This document shows, piece after piece, positions 11,901 through 22,026 of a stretch of DNA of 64,000 bases; the stretch's first letter is position 1, and each line of letters opens with the position of its first letter. The DNA is taken from NCBI GenBank assembly GCA_963678705.1, contig OY783204.1, positions 15,696,759 through 15,760,758 of the forward strand. Reading direction: 5' to 3'. The notes below the pieces were generated by a model. The model did no database searches, was not told the DNA's origin, and saw only the letters and a program-made list of their open reading frames with translations. This DNA comes from Panorpa germanica (taxonomy: Eukaryota > Arthropoda > Insecta > Mecoptera > Panorpidae). The position numbers and the translations under genes were made by a program.

Positions 11901-14900
11901 AAGCCGAGTCGCTGATGGGTTTGATGGAGAGAGTGAAATCAGAGTAGCCGGTGGGGCTGATGAAGAGAATGAGACGAGAGCAGCCGGTGGGGCTTATGAG
12001 GGAAACGAAATCAGAGTTGCGGGTGGGGCTGATGACGACGAAGGAGGGGAAGCGGATCCTAATGCTTGTGATGATGAGCCTAAAAGAGATTGTTCTGACA
12101 TACAACCAAATCCTCTTAAAATGTGTTACTGCACCGCCCAACCGTATCCTAAGCTTGACTTCGTTGCAATAGCCCGAAAAGCCATGGAAGAAGAATTTTT
12201 GCCCATTACAAAAACTTTATCCGAACTTCAAGAGAAGGTATCGTACACTAAGATTTAATTATCTAGATAAGCCCCGGACAAAGAAGGAACACATGCTTTA
12301 TTCTAAATTGGAAAACGCGACGAAACTTCGCAAAAACCATGAAGTTTTTGAAGAGTGTTCTTACCAACTTAATCTATGAATTATATAAACGATAGTCGCA
12401 TTTGTCTCATTTTAACGGAGAATAACATTTCTCATTTCTCTTACCCCGGAATATGAGAATTAACTTAAAATTAGCTTGTGTCAAGCTAGAGCAAGGCAAT
12501 TTCTTCCTGAGTCTTCAGTGTCCATTCAAATATGAATAAAGTGTGGTAATGCGAAGCAATTCAAATACACCCCCCATAGTTGGCTGTCGAACGTAGTTTG
12601 TTCAAGTGTGTTCCAAAAAAAATCAGATTTATGGTAGTGATTTTTCGATATTTTACAAATATCTTCAAAACAGGAACGTTGTTAAAAGAGATACATTTAA
12701 TATTCTGGCTTGTATTGATCCCGTCCATCTCCCCTATAAGTATGACAGGGTACTTATGGGACACTCTGTTCGTATTTATTATACAGGGTGTCCCAGAAGT
12801 CGACGTCAAGCCGGAATTGGGTCATAGGCCAAGTCATAATAGTTATCAGAAAAATATTTAAAAAAATCTAAGTTGAATATTTTAAAAAATATTGGCATTT
12901 AAAAAAAATCGAGAAAATCGTCACCTTGTGATAGTCTTTTCACTTCCGTTGCTACAAATCTTAACTTTTAAAAAAAAAAATTGTTATGTGATCCTGAATA
13001 ATGTTTCTGTAAACTCTTGCCTAAAAAGTAAAGCCAACTGTTTCAGCTTGGAAGAAATTGTCACTTTATGTCTAACCAAATATTAAAAATTAATTCTTCG
13101 CCCAACTTTGAGGGACTGTACTGAAAAAAGGTACTATGCGAGTGTGGTAAGTAACATTAAAAGTTGGCGCATTTAATAGGGATTCCAAAATTCCACTTGC
13201 TAGAATATTTCTTAAATTATTGGCAATTTCTTCTTTTGCAAAGTAACCCAGATATACTCAGATAAAAGTAGACAATATAATAAAATGCAATTTTTGCGTT
13301 CTTTGATAATTAAATTTTGTTGCTCTATTGTTTTCCGCAAGACACTCCCTCAATTTCATCGTATCACCAACGTTAAAATCTGTTCACCTTAATATAGCTC
13401 AAAGTAGTAACCATGAAGAAACAGAGTATGATGTTCAATATAAACTGTTACTATCTGCTTGTATTAGTCACTATTTGACTTTAAGCAGGTCTCTATATTT
13501 GTGTACCGATGTATTCACCTTTCTGTAACTCAGTAATGTCATTAAAATTTTACAACTTTTTTAAGGTTCGTTCAATGAATGTAAATGAAAAGAACAACTG
13601 CATCTGCGGTGTGGCTGTCCCGACATTAATCTATCCCAACAAACCGTGTGTGTGTGCTAAACCTGTCAGACATTCCCACAAAGGTGAGCAAAGACTATTT
13701 CTATTGCTTTTTTTATTTCTTTAAATATCCAAAAGTTGACGAAGATAAGTTATTTTAAATTTTAATTTCTGTTTTGGTACTTATACTTTAGTCATATTTT
13801 AACGTCACAGAATTGGGTTGTAACTTATAACTGAATATATAAAACTACACCGTATATTGATAAAACACGTTATCGGAAACAAATTCACATTATTACTCGT
13901 TTTTGTTCCATTAATAGTTCTCCTTTCCCCCCATTACTATTGCCGTCTCTTTTAAACCAGAGCCTTTATCTCTTTTATCCCGTCCGGTGACGTACCAGAA
14001 TATTCCTTCTCTCGAAATTCTTGACTTTCGAGAAGCCTTTACGGCTTAACATTTACATTTCCTTTACAAATTTTTAACATTTTTCTCTTCTTTCCTTCCA
14101 AAATTCTTGTCCTTGTGATCTTCATCCACTGCTTTCTTCTTTATCCCACCACCTTTCTACTTTTTTATCTTCTCTTGCAATCATTCCCCACGACTCCCTC
14201 GGCTCTCAAACTTTCTTCTTACCTCCGTCATCCATACTCCTCCTTCCCTCTTTCCTTACAATAACCCCTCCAAGCTTCACTTTTCCTAAACACTTTAAAG
14301 TGTTCTAATTTTTCCTCTTCCTTTTCGCATATGCTTCATAATATTTTTTCCACTGTTCCTCAATGCCTCCCTTTTCATTCCCCTACCTGAATCTCGCAAT
14401 CATTTTCACATCCTTATTCCTTTGTTTTCTAGGTACCGTGTCAATCCCTTAGTCCAGAATCTTCTGTATCTTGCATTCAGGCCCGGATTTGAGGGAGGGC
14501 AGGCGGGGCTACTGCCCTGGGGCCTCCACAAGAGAGGGGCTTCCAAAATACAGATAAAAGCAATAAATTTTTGAAAGACTTAATGGAAAAAAAATTTTCA
14601 TTTTATTCGGAAAATAATTAAAGGCCAAATCCGGCCATGCTTGCATTACATCTTCCTTCTTCCATCTTCCTCATCCTCTCCCGTTGTTGGGTCTCCATGT
14701 CTCTTTATTTTATTATTATATACTTATTTGTAAATTAGGTACTAAAGGTAACGTATAAACACAATTCTTTACCCTCTGCAAAAACCGCCACCGTGTCGCA
14801 AATATATTTTTTAATCTTATTTTACACAATTATTACACATCTAAAATTTTAATTTTCTCCAAACTTTCTTCCGGGCCCCCTAATTTTCACAATGACCGTT

Positions 14901-17900
14901 TCGTCAACTTGTGAATTTCTAAATTTCAAAATATGATCGCGTAATACAAATTCAAAATTACAACTTTCTATCTTTTACGAATTTTACAAAAAGTTATACA
15001 GCAAAAAGTGACTATCTTTTCTTCTACTTTTTCCAAAATTTCGGGTTTGTATGGAATATCTAAGGTCGCCAAATGTCTGGAACCTTACAATATATGATGA
15101 TTGTTTAAATGCATTTTTTTTATCAGGTAAAGAGAAAGACCTTAGCTGTGATTGTTCAAAGAAAAAATGTGGTCGTTCAAAGAAACATGATGACCCTAAT
15201 ATTGTGAACGTTGGTTGCATGCCTATCTTAAATAGACGTCAGTCTGATAAAGGAAAAGTAGGTTTTATTTTAATTAGGCCTGTCTCAGTATGGGACCGTA
15301 TTTAAGCGTCGGCGTATTCGGACGTAAATCGGCGGATTGGAGTAGCTACAAAGCAAACCGCCTATGTGTGTCACAATACATGTTTATACTAATTTATTTA
15401 TCTATATTTATGATACAGCATCCTGTTGATGTTTACGTCATAAATCTGGGTAATAAGATAAGGGTATATTATCTTATTATGTTATTGGTTTTTGTTTTGT
15501 TAGCCTGTCAGATAACTAACTTGTGAACTGTAGGGGGTGTATTGGAGTTCTTTAGCACAAATATAATTTATTATGAGAGCAAACTTTATATATATATATC
15601 GAATGATAGTTTGAATTTTTCTGGTTCCACAAACTCTCTCTCTCTTGAATTAAAAGAATTAATTTTTCGGTATCCACGATTCACTGAAATACAAACATAA
15701 ACTAAAGCATGCTGAACATACTCGTTTACAAAGCGATGTCGCTGATAGATCCGAAAAGATCCGGATTGAAGCGAAACAACAAGCGTTCTTAGGTATCCCC
15801 TCCAGTCTGAGGCGGCTGTTTGCATTTACAAAGGTTTGGATAGGATAGCGTTGTAGTAGTGGTAACGCTTAGTTAAAATTCGCTGATATTCGGTTCTAAT
15901 GTGAGATGTAATTGCCGCCCGTATTCGGACTGCTTTGTAGCTTGCAGTGTGAGAGGTCTCATTGCATTTACAAGGTTCGGATAAGTAAAGCGTAGTGCCG
16001 CGTATACGTCCGGCCGAAATTCTTCGAATTACGGTGCCATACTGAGACAGGCCTTAGATTTTAAATGTAAGTTTCAACTTGTGTAATCAAGCGTCAAATG
16101 ATTAATAATAATACATGATCTAAAAATAAATACTAATTGATTATGACTATTTCTTTTTTCCACGGAAACATAACCTTATGTGGGAGTTTTGCTTCGAAAC
16201 CGAAAACGAGACCGAAACCGAAATTCACTTTCCTTTTCGGTTTCGGCCGTAAAAACTAGTTTCGGTTGGACTCTATTTGATAGGTAAAAGGTAGCAAAGG
16301 TGCATAAATTGGTGTAAAAATACGTCATAGTATAAAAGTTGATTTTTTATTACGCGATACTATGTATGACAAATGACGTCCTCTCATTAGCTGGAATGAA
16401 GTTAATTCTTTTGAACAATGTTTGATTCATGTTTTTAATATAAATGAAATAAATCAACACCTCTTTTTTAAAGGGACACAGAAGATCTTCTACCCATACA
16501 AATGTTAGCAGCAGTTATGAATCGAAACCCAAACCTGGTGCACCTTCTGTCAAGAGAGATTTGGGAGCAAGTGCAAGGTCAGCGTTTTATTCGGGCGTTA
16601 TATCACATTACATGGGAAGTAGCGCTCGGCCTCCACATACGATGCCTGTTTGTGGGTGCAGTTCCATTGACAGCCTGGATTCCATGATGACCACCCTGAA
16701 CAACAGGAAGAAACAACAGTGTGCGCTGCAGAAACATCTCTTTCCCATGCGTCCAGGCCAGCCAATGGTAAAACAATTCATTTACATATTAACATCTATG
16801 TTACATGCCGTATAAAATGAGCCTACCGTTCAATTACGCCGAAAGGCAATTATAACTAGATACAATTGATTGCTCGCAGGCAAATTGGGTCACTCATTTT
16901 GTACGGGTAGATTTTTTAATTCTTCATTGAAATATTGGTTAATATATGTATACTAGAGTTTCCCCCTGTCGCAAGCGACGACTGTTCTTTGTATGTTAAT
17001 TGAATTTTATTTCAAATTTTAATTCCATTTTTTAATTGAAATATTTAACTCGTTCTATATTAATTTTACATATAAGTAAGATCAAATAATTTTTCATATA
17101 AACTGACTAAAAAAAATTTTTTTTGCCTACAAAATATAAAATATTTTCAATTTATTCATTATTTGACCAACTTTTTTTCAAAATTCTGATTTTTTTTTCG
17201 TATTTGTAAATTAGGTACCAAAATTAGCCTATATACAAAATTTCAACTTTCTAGCACATTTTTTACTCTCGGCAAAAGCAGCCCCAAATAAAATTTTTTT
17301 TTTTATAAATTTTTTCTTATATGTCAATTTATATGAAAAATTATTTGTTTTTATATGTAAAATTAATATAGAATAGTAAATACATATAAAGTTACACTTG
17401 GAACATTATAATATACTAACAGCAACATAAACGTTCAACCTTTTTTTATTACAAAAAAGGTTAGGTCGTGTATTTACGAAATATAAAATCTGGTAAACAA
17501 ACATCTGTTAAATATTTTATTTTATAATTTTGTCTTTTACAACATTTTGTAGCCGGACGGAAACGAATGTTTTAAGGGAAAATAAATGTGAATATAAATT
17601 ATTTACAATGCAATTGTTTGAAGACATTTTAACATTTAGTTGCCACAAAAATTTCGCTCAGTGTAGGTGTTAGTAGTGTTAACCTGAAAAATTCGAGATT
17701 AGATGAAAGTGATGATGCATTAAGTGAAATTGAACCAGTTGGTCAACTGTGTATAAAAGAAAATCTTCAAAGTTTGCTTAGTGTGTGAAATATTTAGAAT
17801 AAAAAAAATAATTAGCCGAAATAATTTAATGAATTACTTTGTTAACGACTATCTTAGGATTAAGTTCTCACAATAACGAGATGTGACGAGACGAGACGAG

Positions 17901-20900
17901 ACTAAAACGATACCTATTTTTGAAATTCTCGCCTTATCTCGTCTTGTGTGAAGTCCTAGTTCAGCTTACAACTGAATCGAGGGATTGAGGACGCTAAGAA
18001 CGTAACATGTTATTACATGTCAATTTTATTAAAAGGAAGTTGGTTTCAGATGAGCGATCCAGACGATACAAGCGCCGGTCTAATAGATGATGAATTTTCC
18101 ATCAATTTACAAGCAGATCCCTCTCCAAATAATGAAAATATTAAAGTTCGTGTTAAGTTGAAGAAAAAGAAATCGGGGTCTTACAAGGCTTGTGGCAAGT
18201 CGTCAAGAGGATCTTCGGACTCATCTTGTAGTAAATCTAGTAAATGCAAAGGTAAAATCTAAGCTGCGGTGAATGGGCTTGTGTTCTCATTTTTAGTGGT
18301 CGATTTTTCAATTGTTGATTGAACTTGATGTTAATAAATGTGTATTGGCGTGTCTATTTTATTAAATAAGTATATGTTGACGGAGATATAGCAATTAAAA
18401 ATTTGAATTGTAGTTTTAGCGATAGAGATGTTGGCCGTATTTATGACGTGAAAATGTATTACATAGGTCAGTTATTTGTTGATTCCCCGGTGTGCATCTA
18501 TTCAACCACATTACCCATTACAATTTACAATTTCCCATTTCTTCTATTTTCCAGCACATTTTGTTCCTTCCACTCGATAGGAACCTATCGAACATCGAAA
18601 CGCTTCTCATTGTTGTTTCAATATAAATTGAAATATTTAAATATTATGTTTTTTTAATGTTTTTGCCATTGGACACTATATTCTTCTGCCTTAAATCATT
18701 AAGTTACATATCATTGTGCTTAATTATATTTGTGATCTTTATTATATCTAAACATTCTCACTCCTCACAAAGGAAAAAATAAAAATAAAAACGAAACACG
18801 TAAATTTAAACTCCTACTGCTTGACTCTTCCTATTACTCTACCTCCTGTTTCTACTCTGTCATTCCTTCTCTTTCCTCGCTTTCTTCCATTACCATTCCT
18901 TTCAATTTTCATTTTTTCCATTCTTTCCTGTTGTTGTATCTCTGCTCCTTAGCTCCTCTTCCACACTTGTGCCGTCTTCTGTCTTTCTGCCTCCTCTGTC
19001 CAGAGCCATACCATTCGTGAGGTCACATGTCTTGGAATGTTCTACAACGTTTAATCCCTTTAATAAATAATTAAAGAAACAAAATGACGTTTTTAATTGT
19101 TAATATCTCCTAACATATAAAAAATAATTGGACATTTAAGGATCTAGTAACCAACTTTATCAATATATAGTACACTTATATAGAAATTAAGACATGAGAC
19201 ACAAACCCATTTAGGCCCAGCGGCGCCACAATTTGTGGTGCGACAAAATTTTAAATGCGACTTTAATTCAAAATCGAATAACTTTTTCGTAGACTGTGAG
19301 AACAAATTTTTGAGCTTGCTGATAACAACTGATAATGTGGACAACCACATTATTTAGATAGTAAATTATTTAGTAGCATGTCATGTAACTATGTCGTAAG
19401 GATATTTACATGTTTGCATACCTAAGGCCAAATGTCCACGTAGCGTCACTTCAAACGCACAGTTTCGTCATTTACCGCTTGTTGTACGCTTTCTTGTAGC
19501 TTGCATTTAAACAAAGGAGGCTGTGTCCATTGAGCTGCAACGTCACATTTGCTTAGTGGTAAGCAACCGTCGTGCAGCCTGGGCTGCAACATGTTATAGG
19601 TCTAGCGTACTGCACGACGCATATTCGTTTAAAAATGACGGCTCGGCAGTCAATTTTGTTCATACTATTGAACAATAGTCATTCGGTATTCTGATTGAAA
19701 TACTGAATCATCCTCTGATAACTCTCTTGCAGCAACAAGCAATATGCTGTAAATATTCTTTTCGATATATGGATGAAACCAACTACGTCTGATTCGTCGT
19801 CTTCTAGTAAAAACGTATGCTATAATCACATCTTCTTCATCACTTGAAATTTTCGCAATGAAAGAACGTGCTTTCTCAATGCTAAACTTCAGAGAAATTC
19901 TATGACGTTATGTGGACAAAACTGAGATGCAAAATTCGTCTGGTTGCATTTGCAACTTGCATGCAACCTACAAATGAAGTTGTCGTGGACAGTAGTCCTA
20001 AAGCCTGTCGCACTATGCAATCGTATTTAAGCGACGACTAATTCGGACGTAAATCTCGGCTACAACTCTAAAAGCAAGCCGACTCCTATGTTCTTTGCAT
20101 GGAAGGGAACAGAGGTGTATCCTTTATCGGAAATTAAAGTAAAAATTTGTACTCATATAAATTACAAAATTTTATTGCAAAACGACTCCAATACACCCTA
20201 CAATATGAGAGCTACGTAACGCCCGTATTCGGACGGCTTTGTCGCTTGCAGTGTGCGAGGTTCATTACATTTACAGGGTTCGGTCCTTCCAGAATTCATT
20301 TAAATACGCTTGCAGTGTGCGACAGGCCTACCACTGCAGCTTTCCGACTGCTCCTGATAAAGGTTTCGGCGCGGGAACTTTATTATTTTAAAAAATCATA
20401 AAACAAAAATTATACATATCACTTTTATTCTTTTTCCTTTACATAGAAGTACATTTTTTTAAATTACTTCTTGAAAATGATATCTTGAAGGTGGCCTCTA
20501 TTCTGGTCAATACTTTTAGAAAGTCGAAATCGAAAATTTCGGTCCACTTTGCTTGTGTGTATGTTGACAATAGCAGACAAATGTACCACCTCTATGTTAA
20601 GGTGAAACGATACTTGGCCATTTTTGACTCGCGAAGTATAGATGGCGATACTATACAGCAGGTTAAATATTATCAAAAAATACATGTTTTTTATGTTTAA
20701 ATCGTTTTATGTAAGTAACTATAAATGCAAATCAAAATCTGAAGATGCAATTAGTTAGATGAATAACGTATCTATATTTTAAGCTTTCTTCCACTGACTT
20801 TTAATGAGATGGAACCGCAAAAATAAGTTTTGAAAATGAATATTGCTATATTTTCTAGTTAAATTCCAATTTTTAAATGACTGGTAACATTTCTAAGGAT

Positions 20901-21385
20901 TTGTCATAAATTTTATAACCTTTATTATGGTTCTCAAACTTACGCTTAAGACTTAAAAATATATAGAGTATAAAAATTGGAATTTTCAAAACTTCTTTTT
21001 GCGGATCCAACTCATTAAAAGTCAGTGGAAGAAAGCTTAAAATGTAGATACGTTATTCATCTAACTAATTGCAGAATTTAGATTTTGATTCGCGTTTATA
21101 GTTACTTACATAAAACGATTTAATTAAACATAAAAAACATGTTTTTTTTTTATAAGAGTTAACCTGCTGTATAGTATCGCCATTTATATTTCGCGAGTCA
21201 AAAATGGCCAAGTATCGTTTCACCTTAAGGAAAAGAAATAAAAATGATATCTACAATACTTTTGTATTTACAACTGTACTTACAATATTTCTTTAGATTC
21301 ATCTGCTTCAAGTTCTGAATCAAGACACCATAGAAAAGATAAGAAAAGAGGTTGCGGCCACAGAAAGAAAAGAAGGAAATGCTAA
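5843..21385 (+). CDS. Seven-exon gene, 454-aa Cys/Lys-rich protein of unknown function
   Basis: Assembled from coding exons 5843-5965, 11830-12237, 13566-13683, 15127-15257, 16474-16767, 18050-18251 and 21297-21385. Each is bounded by AG/GT, and every junction phase agrees (0,0,1,0,0,1), giving one open frame of 454 aa ending in TAA. The order is: acidic start (MSSSDTDQQNG); an acidic triplicated Gly/Ala repeat; a Cys-rich stretch (CICGVAV, CVCAKP); a Lys/Cys stretch (CDCSKKKCGRSKKH); a Ser/Pro stretch with CGCSS; an acidic then Lys-rich segment (VRVKLKKKKSG); and a basic, Cys-ending tail (HRKKRRKC). There is no membrane segment or known domain. Introns are heavily colonised by transposons, but the exons remain open. 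An upstream 5' UTR exon is implied. Extra exons between those listed cannot be excluded. Function unknown. Confidence 0.65.
6206..7819 (+). mobile_element. Non-autonomous Helitron (A), split by a nested Helitron
   Basis: The 5' end TCTACTATTATAATGTTCG starts at about 6206. The element is interrupted at 6281 inside its (TA)n tract by a minus-strand Helitron, resumes at 7061, and runs to a 3' hairpin (cgtcgcattgcgacg) followed by ggggtaaactcaag. It is nearly identical to the uninterrupted copy at 7856-8690, which proves the nesting. No Rep/helicase coding sequence. Helitrons transpose by rolling-circle replication and leave no target-site duplication. Confidence 0.7.
6282..7060 (-). mobile_element. 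Non-autonomous Helitron (B), nested in A
   Basis: Read on the minus strand it starts TCCTATATTATAATGTTCC (7060) and ends with hairpin CGTCGCTTGCGACG, GGGGTAAAAG, CTAG (6282). These are the three Helitron hallmarks: 5' TC, subterminal 3' hairpin and terminal CTAG. It is 779 bp long with no coding capacity. Confidence 0.75.
7856..8690 (+). mobile_element. Non-autonomous Helitron (C)
   Basis: An uninterrupted copy of element A, from TCTACTATTATAATG through a (TA)n tract, CCGGTAACAAAATC and an internal GC-poor body, to hairpin cgtcgctttgcgacg... plus ggggtaaaccttag near 8690. A few substitutions separate it from A. Confidence 0.65.
8691..9368 (+). mobile_element. Non-autonomous Helitron (D)
   Basis: Same family body (aagtcttaga, ttcctggaaacccgtaat, gcattgaatacc-type modules). 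Ends with hairpin cgtcgcttgcgacg, then ggggtaaaagCTAG at 9365-9368. The 5' end is unclear and may be truncated (starts actttaaaagagac). Confidence 0.6.
9369..10160 (+). mobile_element. Non-autonomous Helitron (E)
   Basis: Follows the CTAG of D directly with TATATTATAATGTCCCAGG and ends in hairpin cgtcgcattgcgacg plus ggggtaaactcaag. The same CTCAAG-type end recurs at 7819 and, inverted, at 45946, so it may be a subfamily 3' end rather than decay. Confidence 0.55.
10161..10801 (+). mobile_element. Non-autonomous Helitron (F)
   Basis: Starts TATATTATAATGTCCC and ends with hairpin cgtcgcttgcgacg plus ggggtaaaagCTAG (10798-10801). It has a shortened 3' part compared with D. Confidence 0.6.
10813..11576. 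mobile_element. Solo LTR of a retrotransposon (fossil)
   Basis: A 764-bp block that begins TGTTAC and ends GTAACA, flanked on both sides by ATAT(AT), a possible short target duplication masked by a TA-rich site. No internal coding region lies beside it, so it is best read as a solo LTR left by LTR-LTR recombination. TGTTAC...GTAACA ends occur in BEL/Pao and some Gypsy elements, so the family is uncertain. A piece nearly identical to its interior recurs at about 13975-14030. Confidence 0.55.
11577..11829. other. Intron 1 tail, nothing recognised
   Basis: AT-rich sequence between the solo LTR and coding exon 2, with no repeat or RNA gene that I can name. Confidence 0.4.
11830..12237 (+). CDS. 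Coding exon 2 (acidic Gly/Ala repeats)
   Basis: 136 codons, phase 0 at both ends, acceptor ttaaag and donor AAG|GTATCG. Encodes three imperfect 12-residue repeats (RVAGGADEENET, RAAGGAYEGNEI, RVAGGADDDEGG), then a stretch ending in LSELQEK. The polypyrimidine tract before the acceptor is weak, making this the least certain splice site. Confidence 0.6.
12238..13565. other. Intron 2 of the seven-exon gene
   Basis: 1.3 kb of non-coding sequence. A tatacagggtgtcccagaag motif at about 12780 resembles end motifs of several insect transposons, but I could not find a partner end. Nothing else is recognised. Confidence 0.35.
13566..13683 (+). CDS. Coding exon 3 (Cys-rich)
   Basis: Starts in phase 0 after ttttaag and ends in phase 1 at AAAG|GTGAGC. 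Encodes CICGVAVPTLIYPNKPCVC, a CxC-x(13)-CxC pattern that could bind a metal (inference). Confidence 0.6.
14035..14720 (-). mobile_element. Decayed LINE fragment, interrupted by a hAT MITE
   Basis: A pyrimidine-rich plus strand matching, in degraded form, the antisense of the LINE 3' coding region (for example ctctcccgttgttgggtctccatgtctcttta against the matching stretch of the full-length copy near 34935). No open frame remains. The 162-bp MITE at 14478-14639 sits inside it. Confidence 0.45.
14478..14639. mobile_element. hAT-type MITE with 8-bp TSD
   Basis: A 162-bp element with imperfect inverted ends (CAGGCCCGGATTTG and, on the other strand, CATGGCCGGATTTG), flanked by an exact 8-bp duplication CTTGCATT (14470-14477 and 14640-14647). 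The 8-bp TSD and CA-start ends are typical of hAT elements. No coding capacity. Confidence 0.75.
14780..15065 (-). mobile_element. Decayed Helitron fragment
   Basis: Contains diverged Helitron body modules in minus orientation (aactttctatcttttacgaa, cagcaaaaagtgactat, ttccaaaatttcgggttt). The ends are lost. It abuts the intron region just upstream of coding exon 4. Confidence 0.5.
15127..15257 (+). CDS. Coding exon 4 (Lys/Cys-rich)
   Basis: Acceptor ttttatcag, donor AAAA|GTAGGT. Its leading GT completes the split Gly codon left by exon 3. Encodes KEKDLSCDCSKKKCGRSKKH. A Harbinger-type MITE begins 20 bp beyond the donor. Confidence 0.6.
15277..16053. mobile_element. PIF/Harbinger-type MITE, 777 bp
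   Basis: Perfect 17-bp terminal inverted repeats GGCCTGTCTCAGTATGG, flanked by TTA duplications (15274-15276 and 16054-16056). TWA target duplications and GGCC-type ends are characteristic of PIF/Harbinger. No transposase. It lies in the intron after coding exon 4, whose donor is only 20 bp away. Confidence 0.75.
16474..16767 (+). CDS. Coding exon 5 (Ser/Pro-rich with CGCSS)
   Basis: 98 codons, phase 0 at both ends, acceptor ttttaaag and donor ATG|GTAAAA. Encodes a Ser-rich start (GHRRSSTHTNVSSSYESKP), then ARPPHTMPVCGCSSIDSLDS and ALQKHLFPMRPGQPM. Confidence 0.6.
16950..17415 (-). mobile_element. Internally deleted Helitron
   Basis: The minus strand ends with hairpin CGTCGCTTGCGAC followed by AGGGGGAAACTCTAG near 16950, and begins near TATATTATAATGTTCCAAGTG at about 17415. 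It is shorter than the 780-bp relatives and lacks the central modules. Confidence 0.55.
18050..18251 (+). CDS. Coding exon 6 (acidic then Lys/Ser-rich)
   Basis: Acceptor ggtttcag, donor AAAG|GTAAAA. Phase 0 in, phase 1 out. Encodes MSDPDDTSAGLIDDEF, then VRVKLKKKKSGSYKACGKSS and SSCSKSSKCK. Confidence 0.6.
18268..19213 (+). mobile_element. GGGCTTGTG-family MITE with an insertion
   Basis: Ends are aatgggcttgtgttctcat on the left and gagacacaaacccatt on the right. It is homologous to the complete copy at 40686-41313. The middle (about 18485-19010) is replaced by LINE-derived sequence. It lies in the last intron of the seven-exon gene. Superfamily not assigned. Confidence 0.55.
18485..19008 (-). 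repeat. LINE-derived inverted repeat, left copy
   Basis: About 520 bp that is the reverse complement of 22540-23073, including non-LINE sequence such as cgaacatcgaaacgcttctc. The pair flanks the last coding exon of the seven-exon gene. The LINE part corresponds to the antisense of the region encoding KEYFERNGMAIEEAER. Confidence 0.65.
19426..19998. mobile_element. MITE with TAA target duplication
   Basis: Imperfect inverted ends (ggccaaatgtccacgtagcg and the complement of cgtggacagtagtcc), with TAA on both sides (19423-19425 and 19999-20001). A TWA duplication suggests PIF/Harbinger. No coding capacity. Confidence 0.5.
20002..20328. mobile_element. Short PIF/Harbinger-type MITE
   Basis: Inverted ends aGCCTGTCGCACTATG / GGCCTGTCGCACACTG. 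Interior stretches (ttcggacgtaaatc, cccgtattcggacggctttg) match the 777-bp MITE at 15277-16053, so it is the same family with a deletion. It abuts the preceding MITE through a shared TAA. Confidence 0.6.
20601..21224. mobile_element. TTAA fold-back MITE with about 240-bp inverted arms
   Basis: Flanked by TTAA (20597-20600 and 21225-21228), with long near-perfect inverted arms starting GGTGAAACGATACTTGGCC. Further matching arm segments include the complement pairs around ataacgtatctatattttaagc and gcttaaaatgtagatacgtt. The TTAA target is typical of piggyBac-related elements. No transposase. It ends 72 bp before the final coding exon. Confidence 0.7.
21297..21385 (+). CDS. Coding exon 7 (basic C-terminus and stop)
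   Basis: Acceptor tttctttag. Its leading AT completes the split Asp codon left by exon 6. Encodes SSASSSESRHHRKDKKRGCG, ends HRKKRRKC, then TAA. It sits between a TTAA fold-back element (ends 21224) and the poly(A) signal at 21510. Confidence 0.6.
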
Positions 21386-21509
21386 AATACTTAAATGTTC
21401 CAAATATTTAAGTGAATCCGCTTGTTTATTCATTTACATGTTACTGTATCAAAATCAATGTGTATCTATATCTACCTTCAAAATGTCACTCTGTTACAAA
21501 TCAGACATA

Positions 21510-21515
21510 AATAAA
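21510..21515 (+). terminator. Poly(A) signal AATAAA
   Basis: Canonical signal 124 nt after the stop of the seven-exon gene, in the AT-rich 3' flank. Confidence 0.5.
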
Positions 21516-21569
21516 ATTACTGTTTTTATTATCATATAAATTTCATATAATAAGTGTCATATAGTTTTC

Positions 21570-21995
21570 TGTAATTTTAGATCAAAACACATTCTTTTTG
21601 GATAGGTATCTGTTATTTTATTATGTAATAACATTTGTTGTTATAGAAGATACATTATAAACAAAATCGTCATCACAGACGTACAACATCCACTGCTAGA
21701 GGGCATGTTCACAACCTTGTTGTCAACCAAGTTGATTGTCTGTGAGCCACATTATAAATGTAATACTATATATATACCATTAAGACACGCGTCTGCATAT
21801 CAGCATGGATGTCGTTACACGCCTCATGTAGCCAACTAATTCAATAACAACTAGCACGTGGTTAGAAGTGTTACAGCAATATTTTGTCAGATCCCCATAC
21901 TTGTGTCAATTTGTGTTGTCTTATACAATTTTTTCTGTTCTCCATAATGATTTCAGCAGAAATCCACCTAACAAATAAGTTTGGAAGAGGAAAAT
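21570..21995. repeat. Segmental repeat X, left copy
   Basis: Shares blocks with 31170-31615: attttagatcaaaacacat, acacgcgtctgcatatcagc-type and ccatacttgtgtcaatttgtgtt-type segments, in the same order. Both copies lie left of an AKR copy, as expected for an old segmental duplication. No coding function is assigned. Confidence 0.5.
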
Positions 21996-22026
21996 ATAGT
22001 GATTTTAAACATAATATTTATTTATT

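Noticed and set aside
11824-12258. Overlapping open frames on both strands around coding exon 2
   Set aside because: Only the frame that fits splice phase 0 at both ends joins to the neighbouring exons. The others are shadows.
12775-12880. Possible transposon end with acagggtgtccc
   Set aside because: A single motif without a matching inverted end or target duplication.
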